DNA from: a virus
Length of the DNA: 32,444 bases
Strand: one strand, 5' to 3'
Virus record (IMG/VR): IMGVR_UViG_3300030838_000035
Location: 1-32,444 of that record
A model generated the notes under the pieces. It saw nothing but the letters and a program-made list of their open reading frames with translations, was not told the DNA's origin and searched no databases. Positions 8,361 to 15,398 of this stretch are shown here, in pieces. Position 1 is the stretch's first letter. Each line of letters starts with the position of its first letter. The position numbers were made by a program, and so were the translations under genes.

Positions 8361-8853
8361 GACTTCTTCTTCCCTCTGGCGACATACCTGGACGTGTTCT
8401 TCTTGCGACCCATCAGAAGATCGATGCGGGTATCAATCTCCGACTGGGTCATGGCGCGAATCTCGTCTAGGCGGTAGCCGTGCCGGACAAGGGCGTGCTC
8501 GATCCGGCGCCAGGCAAGGGTGCTGCCCCGCTCGGCAGCGCGAGCTTTTTTTCCAGTTCCTCATCTGCCTTGGCGAGAATCGACAGATCCACTTCGGCCA
8601 ATTGCTCCAGGAGCAATTCGGTGGTCAGCGATCCAAGCGGAATGGCGCCCAGCGACAAAAGCTGGCGGCGATAGGCCTCAACCGTGATCAACTGGAGCGG
8701 GCCTTGGGGGTGGGCCTGCTGGGCACCGACCATGTCACCGGCGACCGGCACGCGGAGCGTAAACGTCTTGTGGCGGGCTCCGGCGAACAGCACGCCGACG
8801 CGCAGCTCACCGGTGGTGGTCAGGCCATCCCAAGCGTTGGAAGAATTGGTCAT
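8357..8853 (-). CDS. Tail assembly chaperone, -1 frameshift fusion (G-T type, 165 residues)
   Basis: Ribosomes that slip back one base at the A AAA AAG heptamer (8545-8551) leave the 128-residue frame after Lys103. They then read 62 more codons to the TGA at 8357-8359. The extension, beginning ARAAERGSTLAWRRIEHALV, has the Trp-Arg-Ile-Glu-His-Ala pattern and Leu-Asp-Glu-Ile helix seen in T-type extensions of tail assembly chaperones. It ends in a Lys/Arg-rich tail. This region has no plausible separate start with a ribosome site, yet it is open and ends exactly at the next gene's ATG, which supports the fusion. In lambda and related phages both forms bind the tape measure during tube assembly. 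Confidence 0.82.
8467..8853 (-). CDS. Tail assembly chaperone, unshifted form (Mu gp41-like, 128 residues)
   Basis: This is the major, unshifted product of the chaperone gene. The start at ATG 8853 has a GGAG ribosome site 7 bases upstream and lies 4 bases after the tube stop. Upstream codons in the same frame overlap the tube gene and are not needed. The protein has a beta-rich N-terminal half (GVLFAGARHKTFTLRVPVAG) and a helical part (ITVEAYRRQLLSLG, then LTTELLLEQLAEVDLSILAK), as in phage tail assembly chaperones. After the slip site the zero frame adds only a low-complexity tail rich in Ala, Gly, Pro, Ser and Thr and stops at TAG, which is typical of the short G-type form. Confidence 0.85.
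   Translation of the reverse strand: MTNSSNAWDGLTTTGELRVGVLFAGARHKTFTLRVPVAGDMVGAQQAHPQGPLQLITVEAYRRQLLSLGAIPLGSLTTELLLEQLAEVDLSILAKADEELEKKLALPSGAAPLPGAGSSTPLSGTATA
8522..8551 (-). promoter_or_regulatory. -1 programmed frameshift signal: A AAA AAG plus hairpin
   Basis: In the chaperone frame the codons GAA AAA AAG form the slippery heptamer A AAA AAG at 8545-8551, among the most efficient -1 sites known in bacteria. Five bases downstream a GCTGCC...GGCAGC 6-bp hairpin (8522-8539) can stall the ribosome. A Shine-Dalgarno-like GAGGAA lies a few bases upstream of the heptamer, as in dnaX, and may stimulate slipping. The shifted frame is open for 62 codons. The combination is complete enough to call without a database. 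Confidence 0.85.
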
Positions 8854-8857
8854 GTCA

Positions 8858-9232
8858 TTACTCCGAAGACGAATATCTGAGGGCGGAAAGGGTGAGGTCG
8901 CGGGTGGCTTCGCCTTCGAGCTGGTACTTGCTGCCCATTTCAAGCAGCGCTACACCGGTCCAGCTTTCTTTCTGGCCACCGCCGTCGACCGGCTCAATGG
9001 TGATCTTGGCGTCGAGCATTGCTCGCCAGTTCGGCTCGCCGCTTTTCGGAATGGCCACGGAGACGCGCAGGTCGTGCTCTTCCATACCAGCAGCGGTGCC
9101 CATTGGAGTGCGGGAGCGATTCATGGTCTTGACGACGGTTCGCCCGGTTTTCAGGGTGTGGTCCAGGGACTTGATCTCATAGTCCGAACCGTTGATGGTC
9201 AGGACGATCTGCCCGACGTAGTTATCCGACAT
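8858..9232 (-). CDS. M: Tail tube protein (Mu gpM-like)
   Basis: This 124-residue protein forms the inner tube of the contractile tail. The pattern (MSDNYVGQIVLTINGSDYEI, a Met/Asn/Arg-rich TVVKTMNRSRTPMG stretch, then EEHDLRVSVAIP) matches Mu-type tube proteins, with the expected all-beta character. The length is close to Mu M. It lies 15 bases after the sheath stop. This sheath-tube-chaperone order is the universal myophage arrangement and supports the assignment. Confidence 0.88.
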   Translation of the reverse strand: MSDNYVGQIVLTINGSDYEIKSLDHTLKTGRTVVKTMNRSRTPMGTAAGMEEHDLRVSVAIPKSGEPNWRAMLDAKITIEPVDGGGQKESWTGVALLEMGSKYQLEGEATRDLTLSALRYSSSE

Positions 9233-9247
9233 GGGATTGACTCCTCG

Positions 9248-10345
9248 TTACAGCAGCAGGTCGATGCGACCTGCAAACACGTGCAGGCCGTTCACGACAT
9301 CGGTTGGAATAGCGGCATTCAGCCGGCTTACGTCCTGCGCAGATCGCTCCACGACTAGACTGGTAGCGTTGGCAGCGACTTCCTCGACGATCTCCAACTG
9401 CTCCAGCTTCTCCAGCACGTCCAGCAATTCGCTGCGCACAGCGCCCGGGGTTTTTTTCGAAAGCTTGGAGCGAGGGAATCGCAGGCGAATACGGTCGCGG
9501 CAAGCCTGACGCACGTAATAGAGGGTGCGGATGGTGGTCAGGTCGAGCAACGAAACATCCGTGGCTCCGGCCGCACTTTTGGTGTACGTGGTGATTGCAC
9601 GAACGATCTGGACCAACTCACCAGGACCGACTTCAAGCGGAGTGACGCCGTTGTTGAGGCACGCCTCCTGCTCGGTGCGGCCCAGGCGACTGGCGATAGG
9701 CGGTACGGCAATGCCCGTCAGCGCCAAGGTGTTGAGCGGTCGCGCCGGATCTTCCTCGGAAGCGATCATCGCTGCATAGGCGGCCGCGACCTGGCGAGCG
9801 GTGGAGGTGGTGCCGGGCAGCAACGCGATGGAGATGGCACCACAGTTCAGAGCTGTGGCCAACGTAGTGGCCGCCGACATGGTCGAAATCACCGCCGCCA
9901 CGCCGATAATGGACTGCTGCTCAATCGAGTCGGTATAGGTGTTGATGTGAGTGCGCAACGCGGTCAGCGCGGTCTGACTGAACCAAGCAGGCACCAGGAT
10001 GGTATAGCCGCCCAGTGCCGTGGCCGCCAAAGCTGCCGAAATATCGGGCTCAGTACTGCCATTGACAGTGATGCCGACGCACGACACAGCCGCATAGCGA
10101 TAGGCCGCGATCACTGCGGCGACCATCTCTTGAGCCACGGCGCCGAATTTCTTGAGCGCTTCGGGCGCACTGAACACCTGACTTGGAATGTTCGGCAGCG
10201 CAGTCGCCTCGGCATCCAGGGGGACGATCAGGCAGATGCTCTGCGCGTTGGTGGGAAGGTTCCGTACCGCCAGCGCAAGGTTGAACTCCATATACACGCC
10301 AGGCTTGCGGATGCTGGGCGGGATGGTGTCGAGAACTACGGACAT
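9248..10345 (-). CDS. L: Contractile tail sheath protein (Mu gpL-like, short)
   Basis: This 365-residue protein is the contracting outer layer of the tail. The N-terminal segment (IPPSIRKPGVYMEFNLALAV) is the sheath family's opening linker strand. The C-terminal domain has YYVRQACRDRIRLRFPRSKL followed by an acidic helix and a hydrophobic end, as in sheath proteins that exchange strands between rings. Mu L is around 495 residues, so this version is more than 100 residues shorter, probably lacking an outer insertion domain; both conserved ends are present. The start overlaps the DUF2635 stop as TAATG. It defines the phage as a myovirus. Confidence 0.9.
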   Translation of the reverse strand: MSVVLDTIPPSIRKPGVYMEFNLALAVRNLPTNAQSICLIVPLDAEATALPNIPSQVFSAPEALKKFGAVAQEMVAAVIAAYRYAAVSCVGITVNGSTEPDISAALAATALGGYTILVPAWFSQTALTALRTHINTYTDSIEQQSIIGVAAVISTMSAATTLATALNCGAISIALLPGTTSTARQVAAAYAAMIASEEDPARPLNTLALTGIAVPPIASRLGRTEQEACLNNGVTPLEVGPGELVQIVRAITTYTKSAAGATDVSLLDLTTIRTLYYVRQACRDRIRLRFPRSKLSKKTPGAVRSELLDVLEKLEQLEIVEEVAANATSLVVERSAQDVSRLNAAIPTDVVNGLHVFAGRIDLLL

Positions 10346-10563
10346 TATTTGCTCCCCTTATCGGAGTTTTTGGCACCGCCTTTTGCGGAGGTCGTTGCCG
10401 ATTCATCGACCAACTTCAACTCGCCCGATGCGATCCGGCGCAGGTAGTAGGAGTGTTCCGGCACTTCCACCGGATCAGCCGGTTCAGGCCGGATCTTGTC
10501 CGTGTCTGACTGGCTATGGCCTGGCATCAGCGGCACGGGGTGTTCTGTCGCGATCACACGCAT
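10345..10563 (-). CDS. Small phage protein, Mu gp38-like (DUF2635)
   Basis: This 72-residue protein matches the DUF2635 family found directly upstream of the sheath gene in Mu-like phages (Mu gp38); its function is not established. It carries the family core HSYYLRRIASGELKLV around residues 37-52 and a polar Lys/Ser/Gly-rich C-terminus. The ATG at 10563 overlaps the upstream TGA (TGATG), and the stop overlaps the sheath ATG (TAATG). Tight coupling to the sheath gene suggests a tail-assembly job, which is inference. Confidence 0.8.
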   Translation of the reverse strand: MRVIATEHPVPLMPGHSQSDTDKIRPEPADPVEVPEHSYYLRRIASGELKLVDESATTSAKGGAKNSDKGSK

Positions 10564-11132
10564 CACAGGTCCCTCAATTCGATCTTGTCGGTTGCAACAC
10601 CCTCAGGGTTGTCCGACGGGGTGTGGTAAGTCAGGTCAATGCCTTCCAGGAGCGGCATTTCTTCTTCCGGAATGTCCCAATCCAGCTCGATAGCAAAGCT
10701 CTGTCCCAGCACCGAAAGGTGGCTGGTTTGAAACTTGCCATTGACCAGGTTCGAGAAATCGGTCGGCGAAACCCTGGCGCCGTTTTCCTTGTGCTGCCAT
10801 CCGGTCAGGAGTCGCAAACAGGACTCCCAGATCCAGTAGCTACCCGGATCTCTGGCGACTGAACCGCGCCGGGTCTCACGCTCACCTCGCACGGAGGCGC
10901 TGGCAACGATCAGCCGGAACACCACCGCCGCCTTGAATCGCCGACTCTGGCCAGCCTTGCGAAACACCACCTTTGGGGTGGTGATCAGCACGCTGGGTGT
11001 TAGCTTGAGCATGTCGACCATCAAGTCCGGGTCGCTCAATTCGCCGCCATAGCTGTCCAGGTGCAGCCGTGGGAGCTGTTGTTTCAGCTCCGCAAGCCGC
11101 GCCTGGATGGCGTCTTCCAATTCGCCCAGCAT
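10563..11132 (-). CDS. Tail completion/terminator-like protein, Mu gp37-like (DUF1834)
   Basis: This 189-residue protein belongs to the DUF1834 family (Mu gp37), encoded between head-tail joining and sheath genes. It opens with a helix (LGELEDAIQARLAELKQQLP). Further along are a beta segment with VLITTPKVVFRK, a conserved RGSVARDPGSYWIWESCLRL stretch around residues 90-110, and an acidic C-terminal part with IELDWDIPEEEMP. The ATG at 11132 is preferred over the adjacent GTG; it overlaps the gp36 stop as TGATG. A role at the head-tail interface or tail tip follows from position and family only. Confidence 0.82.
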   Translation of the reverse strand: MLGELEDAIQARLAELKQQLPRLHLDSYGGELSDPDLMVDMLKLTPSVLITTPKVVFRKAGQSRRFKAAVVFRLIVASASVRGERETRRGSVARDPGSYWIWESCLRLLTGWQHKENGARVSPTDFSNLVNGKFQTSHLSVLGQSFAIELDWDIPEEEMPLLEGIDLTYHTPSDNPEGVATDKIELRDL

Positions 11133-11623
11133 CACAAACCGCCCAAGGTGGAGCGGCTGAACATCCGGGGCTGCTGAGCGATCACCGGCCGGGCCGAGCC
11201 CGATTCAGATGCGCCGCGCTTCTCGTCCTCGGTGGCCAGGCTTTGCAGGCGCTTGATGATGTCCAGGTAACGCAGGCGTACTGCTGATTCAGCCCCTGCC
11301 TTTTCCCCATACAGGTGAAAGCGGGTCAGTTCCGGCAGGTCATCTGCCACCCAGTCCGGCGCTTCCTCACCGGGCTTCCGGTAGCGGAGGTAAAACTGCA
11401 CCTCGCTCCGAGCACGGGTGGCCGAATCGGCCATCCGTGCCATTGCCGCCACGGCCGCCGCAATGTCCTCGGCATCCCAGCCATCCAGCGAGTCGCCCTT
11501 TGCCGCCGCTTCCAGCAACTCAGGCTCGATTGGTCGGCTGGTGGCAGGCACTGCCAGATCGGCCATTTCCTTGGCCCCAAAACGGTTAACTAGGATCAGT
11601 GCGGAAGGCAGCGAGAGGTTCAT
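11132..11623 (-). CDS. Head-tail connector-type protein, Mu gp36-like (DUF1320)
   Basis: This 163-residue protein is of the DUF1320 family (Mu gp36), likely an adaptor that sits between the head and tail. The expected parts are visible: SALILVNRFGAKEMADLAVP at residues 7-26, an Ala-rich helical middle (EDIAAAVAAMARMADSATRA), then DLPELTRFHLYGEKA and YLDIIKRLQSLATEDEKRG. The last 20 residues are basic and Ser-rich. The start at 11623 overlaps the gp35 stop by four bases (ATGA). The adaptor role is known for comparable proteins in other tailed phages and is inferred here. Confidence 0.86.
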   Translation of the reverse strand: MNLSLPSALILVNRFGAKEMADLAVPATSRPIEPELLEAAAKGDSLDGWDAEDIAAAVAAMARMADSATRARSEVQFYLRYRKPGEEAPDWVADDLPELTRFHLYGEKAGAESAVRLRYLDIIKRLQSLATEDEKRGASESGSARPVIAQQPRMFSRSTLGGL

Positions 11624-12252
11624 TTATCGGCCTCCTTTCCCGAACCACGCTTGGCGCGACCAGCCGATTTCTCAGCGCCCTGGTTGGCGGGCACTACAGC
11701 TCCTGAGTCAGCACCCGACGGCGCAGAACTTGGCGCACCCTGCGACGTGCCCTGCGGCGCTTCAGCACTGCCGGAGTTGTTGAGCGTTGCATCGCTTTCA
11801 TCGGCTGGCGTCTCCGGGCTGGCCTGTACAGGCTGAAGGTGTGTGCTGATCAGTGAGAGCAGCGCATCCCCTGCGATGCAAATCACCCCTTCAGCCGTTG
11901 GGTCTGCTGGCTCCAGCGCTTGTGCTTCAGTGACGATCAGAGTCGGTGCGGCTTTTTGCTGCTCCAGAACCCTCACCAAATCAGCCGACGCGGTTTTCAG
12001 CCCGGCGCGAGCGTTCTCCAGCGAGTGCTCCAAGGAAGCGATGGTGTCGCCCATCTCTGCCAGCAGGGTGTCATCCAAACCGGCGCTGCTGAATGGCTCG
12101 GCCTGCTCAATCACAACCAGTTGCCGTTCCTTGCGAAATGCCTCCAGTTGCTCCTCGCTGAGTTCGCCGTCTTCGTACCAGGTGCCTTTGGCGCGGTGCG
12201 CGATGCCACCGCGACGGAAGCCGTCCGTAACAGCCTTGATGATTACGCCCAT
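11620..12252 (-). CDS. Head-region structural protein, Mu gp35-like (HI1506-related)
   Basis: This 210-residue protein resembles the Mu gp35/HI1506 family encoded just after the major capsid gene. Its first 50 residues (FRRGGIAHRAKGTWYEDGEL, then LSEEQLEAFRKERQLVVIE) are the conserved folded part. A coiled-coil stretch follows (about 65-100). The C-terminal 80 residues are low-complexity Ala/Ser/Pro/Gly ending in a basic GRAKRGSGKEADK tail. It starts 3 bases after the T gene and overlaps gp36 by four bases. The disordered basic tail could contact DNA or partner proteins; the exact role is unknown. Confidence 0.8.
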   Translation of the reverse strand: MGVIIKAVTDGFRRGGIAHRAKGTWYEDGELSEEQLEAFRKERQLVVIEQAEPFSSAGLDDTLLAEMGDTIASLEHSLENARAGLKTASADLVRVLEQQKAAPTLIVTEAQALEPADPTAEGVICIAGDALLSLISTHLQPVQASPETPADESDATLNNSGSAEAPQGTSQGAPSSAPSGADSGAVVPANQGAEKSAGRAKRGSGKEADK

Positions 12253-12255
12253 GGC

Positions 12256-13164
12256 TTAGGCCCCTGCACCGGTGGAGCCGAACGCCAGTTGCCAGAAGCC
12301 GTAGCCACCAGCGGCACGAGCCTCGGCGCCGAATTTGAACTTCTTGCGGTTGAAAACGCCGTCTGATTCAGGGTCGGTCTGCTGAACAAAATTTGGCGCC
12401 TTGCGCTCTTGGTAGATGAATGGGCGCACCGGCTTGCTGGTATCCAAGACAAACCAGGCAGTACGCGAGAGCAGACGAGGTTCAACGACGACCTCGACGA
12501 CACCCTTGTATGGGTTCTCTTCACCGTTTCCGAATTTCTCGGAGCTCACCAGTCGGCGAGCGGTATCACGCAACGCAGGAGGCACCAACAGCACGTTGGG
12601 CAGGACATTGATTGGACGACCATCCTCGTCCTTGAACTCCTGCATGGCCGTCAGAGCGGCGCCCAGGCTTGCTTCAGCAGCATCCAGCGAGGCGGCGGAC
12701 AGTGGCATCGTGCCCTTGTTGCTGACGCTATTACCCGCAACAGGATGATCGGTGTCGAAAAAATACTGACCGTCGTAGCACGGCGTAGTGAACGATTTGT
12801 TCACCAGCTCGTAAACAATCTCGTCTGGCAGTTGCTTGGCGGAATGGCCAGCCATCTGTGCCTGTGGCTGGTAGATCCCCAACTGATCGTCTTCGATATG
12901 GTTGCGGTCCACCTCGACGGTCGCTTCGAAATCTTCGTTTTCGACCGGATAGGTGTAAGCCTTCAGGTTCTTGATGTGTTTCTCGCCGACCCAGCGGCGC
13001 ATCTTCGGAAACGCTGACAGCCATGCATACAGGTTGCTTCCGGTGCTGGATGGCACCTTCATGGCAATCTTGTCCCAGGTGCTTGGCGCAGCGTCGAAGG
13101 CGTTGTTGAACAGGGTTTTCAGGGCGACGAAGGCCGCCTGGATGGAAGCTTTATTAACCAGCAT
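12256..13164 (-). CDS. T: Major capsid protein (Mu gpT-like)
   Basis: This 302-residue protein is the major head subunit of the Mu T family, very close to Mu T in length. Characteristic segments are the N-terminal helix (NKASIQAAFVALKTLFNNAF), the YAWLSAFPKMRRWVGEKHIK block (about residues 46-65), FEATVEVDRNHIEDDQLGIY, and a C-terminal FGAEARAAGGYGFWQLAFGS. An AGGAG ribosome site precedes it. The ATG at 13164 is 10 bases from that site; a TTG two codons earlier is only 4 bases away, so the ATG is chosen. It follows the protease/scaffold and decoration genes as in Mu. Confidence 0.93.
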   Translation of the reverse strand: MLVNKASIQAAFVALKTLFNNAFDAAPSTWDKIAMKVPSSTGSNLYAWLSAFPKMRRWVGEKHIKNLKAYTYPVENEDFEATVEVDRNHIEDDQLGIYQPQAQMAGHSAKQLPDEIVYELVNKSFTTPCYDGQYFFDTDHPVAGNSVSNKGTMPLSAASLDAAEASLGAALTAMQEFKDEDGRPINVLPNVLLVPPALRDTARRLVSSEKFGNGEENPYKGVVEVVVEPRLLSRTAWFVLDTSKPVRPFIYQERKAPNFVQQTDPESDGVFNRKKFKFGAEARAAGGYGFWQLAFGSTGAGA

Positions 13165-13189
13165 GCGCAATGCGCTCCTATATAGAGGG

Positions 13190-13585
13190 TTACTTGACCC
13201 AGACGCCGTCGGCGTCGATGCCCACGATCAGCCCCGAAGGGGAGCGAGTGCCGCCACCATCTGTGCCGCTGACGGTTTCGTCGTCGACGACATAGGCTGG
13301 CTTGAACAACTTGGTTTGGTTGATGGTCCCGTCATTGGCCCACTTGAAAGCCTTTTCACGGCGAATAACGACCGACTTGGCGCCATCGGCGCCGCCCCGG
13401 TTGTCCACGTACTCTTCGGCACGGCCGATGTAGGTCAGGCCGGTTGCGGTCTTGCCGGGAATTGCAAAACCGGTGGCGTTCAGTACGACTTGCGAACCGG
13501 CAAAGATCTGCACGCCAGCACCGGCACCGATAACCACGATTTCCAATGACTGCATCGAGGTGTTTCGATCAGCTGTCAAACCCAT
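13190..13585 (-). CDS. Putative head decoration (capsid cement) protein
   Basis: This 131-residue protein lies between protease/scaffold I and major capsid T, a slot that often encodes a head decoration protein. The sequence is beta-rich and Gly-rich, with ALEMENT-like features absent but a KPAYVVDDETVSGTDGGGTR stretch followed by SGLIVGIDADGVWVK at the C-terminus. That ending (property, value, Gly-Ile-Asp, Val-Trp-Val) is typical of trimeric cement proteins and tail-needle-like beta-tulip folds. The start lies 2 bases after the I stop. The assignment rests on this ending and on position; an alternative is a non-decorating minor head protein. Confidence 0.65.
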   Translation of the reverse strand: MGLTADRNTSMQSLEIVVIGAGAGVQIFAGSQVVLNATGFAIPGKTATGLTYIGRAEEYVDNRGGADGAKSVVIRREKAFKWANDGTINQTKLFKPAYVVDDETVSGTDGGGTRSPSGLIVGIDADGVWVK

Positions 13586-13587
13586 GA

Positions 13588-14571
13588 TCAGGCCTCACTC
13601 TTCAGGGTTTTGGCGAACTCGACCGGGTCCATACCGAACTGAGCACAGACAGCGGCCTCTTCGGTGTTCAGGGCGGTCGCGGTGCCAGAGTTGTTGGGTT
13701 GGATGCCGGACAGGCCGGACACATCTGCAACGATCGGCGCGGCTTGAACGTAAGAGCGGAAACGGTCCAGACCGCCTTGCTCAGCGCAGGCCGCACGGTG
13801 GTAGTCAGCGGTGGCCGGGGTGATCTTGCCCGCCTTCAATGCCGCGTCGATTTCGGTATTGATGGCGTTGTCACGCTCGGTGCGCTGATGAGTGGCCAAT
13901 GCGTTTTCAGCATTGAGAGCACGGACTTGCAGCGCGTCGAAGTCTGGACGTGGCACGAAACGATTGAGGTCCGGCTGCTCGCTGTTACGGGCGGCCGCAG
14001 CTGCTTTCAATTGAGTGGCGGCCGTGATGGCGTCGTTTTCCGTGGCGGACTCGGCAATGCCGAGCGCCGAACACAGGGCGATAGGTAGTGGCACGGGTTG
14101 CTCCTGGGCTTCATGGTTGAGGGCGGTAAGAAAGAGGTTTGGCTTGTTCGTCAGGCCGATGCTGACCATGCGGCTGATGCGCATGAAGGTCAGGTCGTAG
14201 TCGAAGACAGGGGAAAGGAAGCGATACTCGCGGTTGGCCACCTGCGCGGCGGCAGTCGGGGTCCAGGCGATGTGCCCCCAAAGAGCGCCGTCGCGGATCT
14301 CCAGCTGGTCGACCCAGCCGGAGGCGGGAGCAGGTTGCCCGGACGGTGCCAGGATCTCGCTGGCGTGCTCCCAGTCCACGGCCAGATCGATGCCGCGCGA
14401 TGTGAACGCATCGAGCACCAGGCGCTGAGCGAGGTCGTCAAACAACCAGGTGCGACCATCGCGGCCGAGCACGGTTGGACCGGCAGGGATTAGCTCGACC
14501 CATTCGGGGGCTTTTCCGTCGGTGGCGGCCGTGGCTGAAAGATCAGTGTTGAGTGCGAGTAATGTCTTCAT
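13588..14571 (-). CDS. I: Head maturation protease and scaffold (Mu gpI-like)
   Basis: This 327-residue protein matches the Mu I family: an N-terminal prohead protease joined to a C-terminal scaffold. Residues 1-160 hold the protease. DWEHAS (66-71) and YRFLSPVF (116-123) supply a His69 and Ser120 that are plausible catalytic residues. The C-terminal part (about 175-300) is Ala/Gln/Glu-rich helix, as expected of scaffold. In Mu the scaffold is also made separately from an internal start (Z); no internal Met with a ribosome site was found here. It is the first gene after the 243-bp intergenic region, so it probably has its own late promoter. Confidence 0.88.
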   Translation of the reverse strand: MKTLLALNTDLSATAATDGKAPEWVELIPAGPTVLGRDGRTWLFDDLAQRLVLDAFTSRGIDLAVDWEHASEILAPSGQPAPASGWVDQLEIRDGALWGHIAWTPTAAAQVANREYRFLSPVFDYDLTFMRISRMVSIGLTNKPNLFLTALNHEAQEQPVPLPIALCSALGIAESATENDAITAATQLKAAAAARNSEQPDLNRFVPRPDFDALQVRALNAENALATHQRTERDNAINTEIDAALKAGKITPATADYHRAACAEQGGLDRFRSYVQAAPIVADVSGLSGIQPNNSGTATALNTEEAAVCAQFGMDPVEFAKTLKSEA

Positions 14572-14814
14572 GCCGCTAGTGTCAGCGGCGACCCGTGGAG
14601 GGTGAGTTTCAGGTCGGTTTAAGGTGTCAGTGGCTGACGGGACCGAGCGGGGATTTAGTGCGGGGCGGCCATTCTATACCGCATTTCACAAACTTCGCTC
14701 CAACCATCACTCCCGAATGACGCTGAGAACAAATCTAACGCTAGTCTAACGCTGCTAACGCGCAGCACCCGCCCCGGTTGTACCGTATAAGGCCCTCAAA
14801 CGCCGCCTGGGCGC
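14572..14814 (-). promoter_or_regulatory. G-I intergenic region: candidate late promoter and central gyrase site
   Basis: This 243-bp non-coding stretch is the largest gap in the window. In Mu the equivalent G-I gap carries the strong gyrase site needed for efficient replication and the late promoter PI. Reading the minus strand, a -10-like TATAGAAT (14671-14678) lies about 100 bases before gene I. It has no acceptable -35 box, as expected for an activator-dependent promoter. Three CTAACGC repeats lie 57-83 bases upstream of that -10. The part next to G has no convincing terminator. Both functions are inferred from synteny plus these motifs. Confidence 0.5.
14735..14761. repeat. Three CTAACGC repeats, helically phased
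   Basis: CTAACGC occurs at 14735-14741, 14746-14752 and 14755-14761, with start spacings of 11 and 9 bases (20 bases in total, about two helical turns). All are in the same orientation inside the G-I gap, so they present the same DNA face. Such phasing fits binding sites of an activator, or the bendable TA-step pattern of DNA wrapped by gyrase. Confidence 0.6.
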
Positions 14815-15390
14815 TTAGATTTGATCGCCCTCAAAAGAGCCTTTCAAGTAGCTCTGAATGATCTCGGTCACCTCCAGCTCGTCTTCGGCGGACAATCCAA
14901 GGTATGGACGTGCTGTCATCTCGGTTGATCGAGCGCCATGCGTCACCCACTGGGCGAAATTGGATGCGCTCTTCTTAACAAACCGATTGCCGACACCATC
15001 CTTGCCTGCCTTGAAGTAAACCTGCTGGGATCGGGCGGCGTGATGGATGGCCCCGCCGAACTGGTGGATGGCGCCATAGGGGCGGTCGGTGCCGAAGTCC
15101 AACTCGTTGTTGGATACCTGGTGTCGGAACGAGTCCTGCAACATGCCGCTTTCGCGCAGGATCTTTTCCTTGTTGCGCTTCTTGCGGGCTAGCGTCGACG
15201 GAGCCAGTGGCGCCCAAGGCGAGCCGTCCGGCCCGACCTTGCGCCGGAACCGGTCATCGGTGGAAAGGTGCAGGTATTCGGCAACGTCATTCAGCGGGGT
15301 GGTGACATCACCCAGGCGCTCGGCCAGCTCCAGCAGCGCCGCGCTCGCCTGTTCGGTCGTGGTGGTGACGGTAAGAAATGAACCTGCCAT
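14815..15390 (-). CDS. G: Virion morphogenesis / tail completion protein (Mu gpG-like)
   Basis: This 191-residue protein belongs to the phage virion morphogenesis family (Mu gpG, P2 gpS type), needed to finish or join tails. The conserved signature is clear: YLHLSTDDRFRRKVGPDGSP followed by WAPLAPSTLARKK at residues 45-70. The next signature is LRESGMLQDSFRH, then a YGAIHQFGGAIHH core around residues 104-117 and a C-terminal TARPYLGLS. It lies 8 bases after F, and its stop borders the 243-bp gap. Mu gpG is similar in length. Confidence 0.9.
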   Translation of the reverse strand: MAGSFLTVTTTTEQASAALLELAERLGDVTTPLNDVAEYLHLSTDDRFRRKVGPDGSPWAPLAPSTLARKKRNKEKILRESGMLQDSFRHQVSNNELDFGTDRPYGAIHQFGGAIHHAARSQQVYFKAGKDGVGNRFVKKSASNFAQWVTHGARSTEMTARPYLGLSAEDELEVTEIIQSYLKGSFEGDQI

Positions 15391-15398
15391 GGGCGCTC

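Noticed and set aside
8041-8385. 114-codon minus-strand frame overlapping the 87-residue gene
   Set aside because: It is Arg/Gly/Ser/His-rich, runs through the terminator hairpin, and lacks a ribosome site; the 87-residue frame is coupled to the frameshift stop and is preferred.
12409-13017. 202-codon plus-strand frame inside the capsid gene
   Set aside because: It is an antisense shadow of the major capsid protein, which is unmistakable in the other strand.
13588-14571. Internal start for a separate scaffold (Mu Z-like) in gene I
   Set aside because: No internal ATG with a ribosome site was found in the right part of the gene; an unusual start cannot be excluded.
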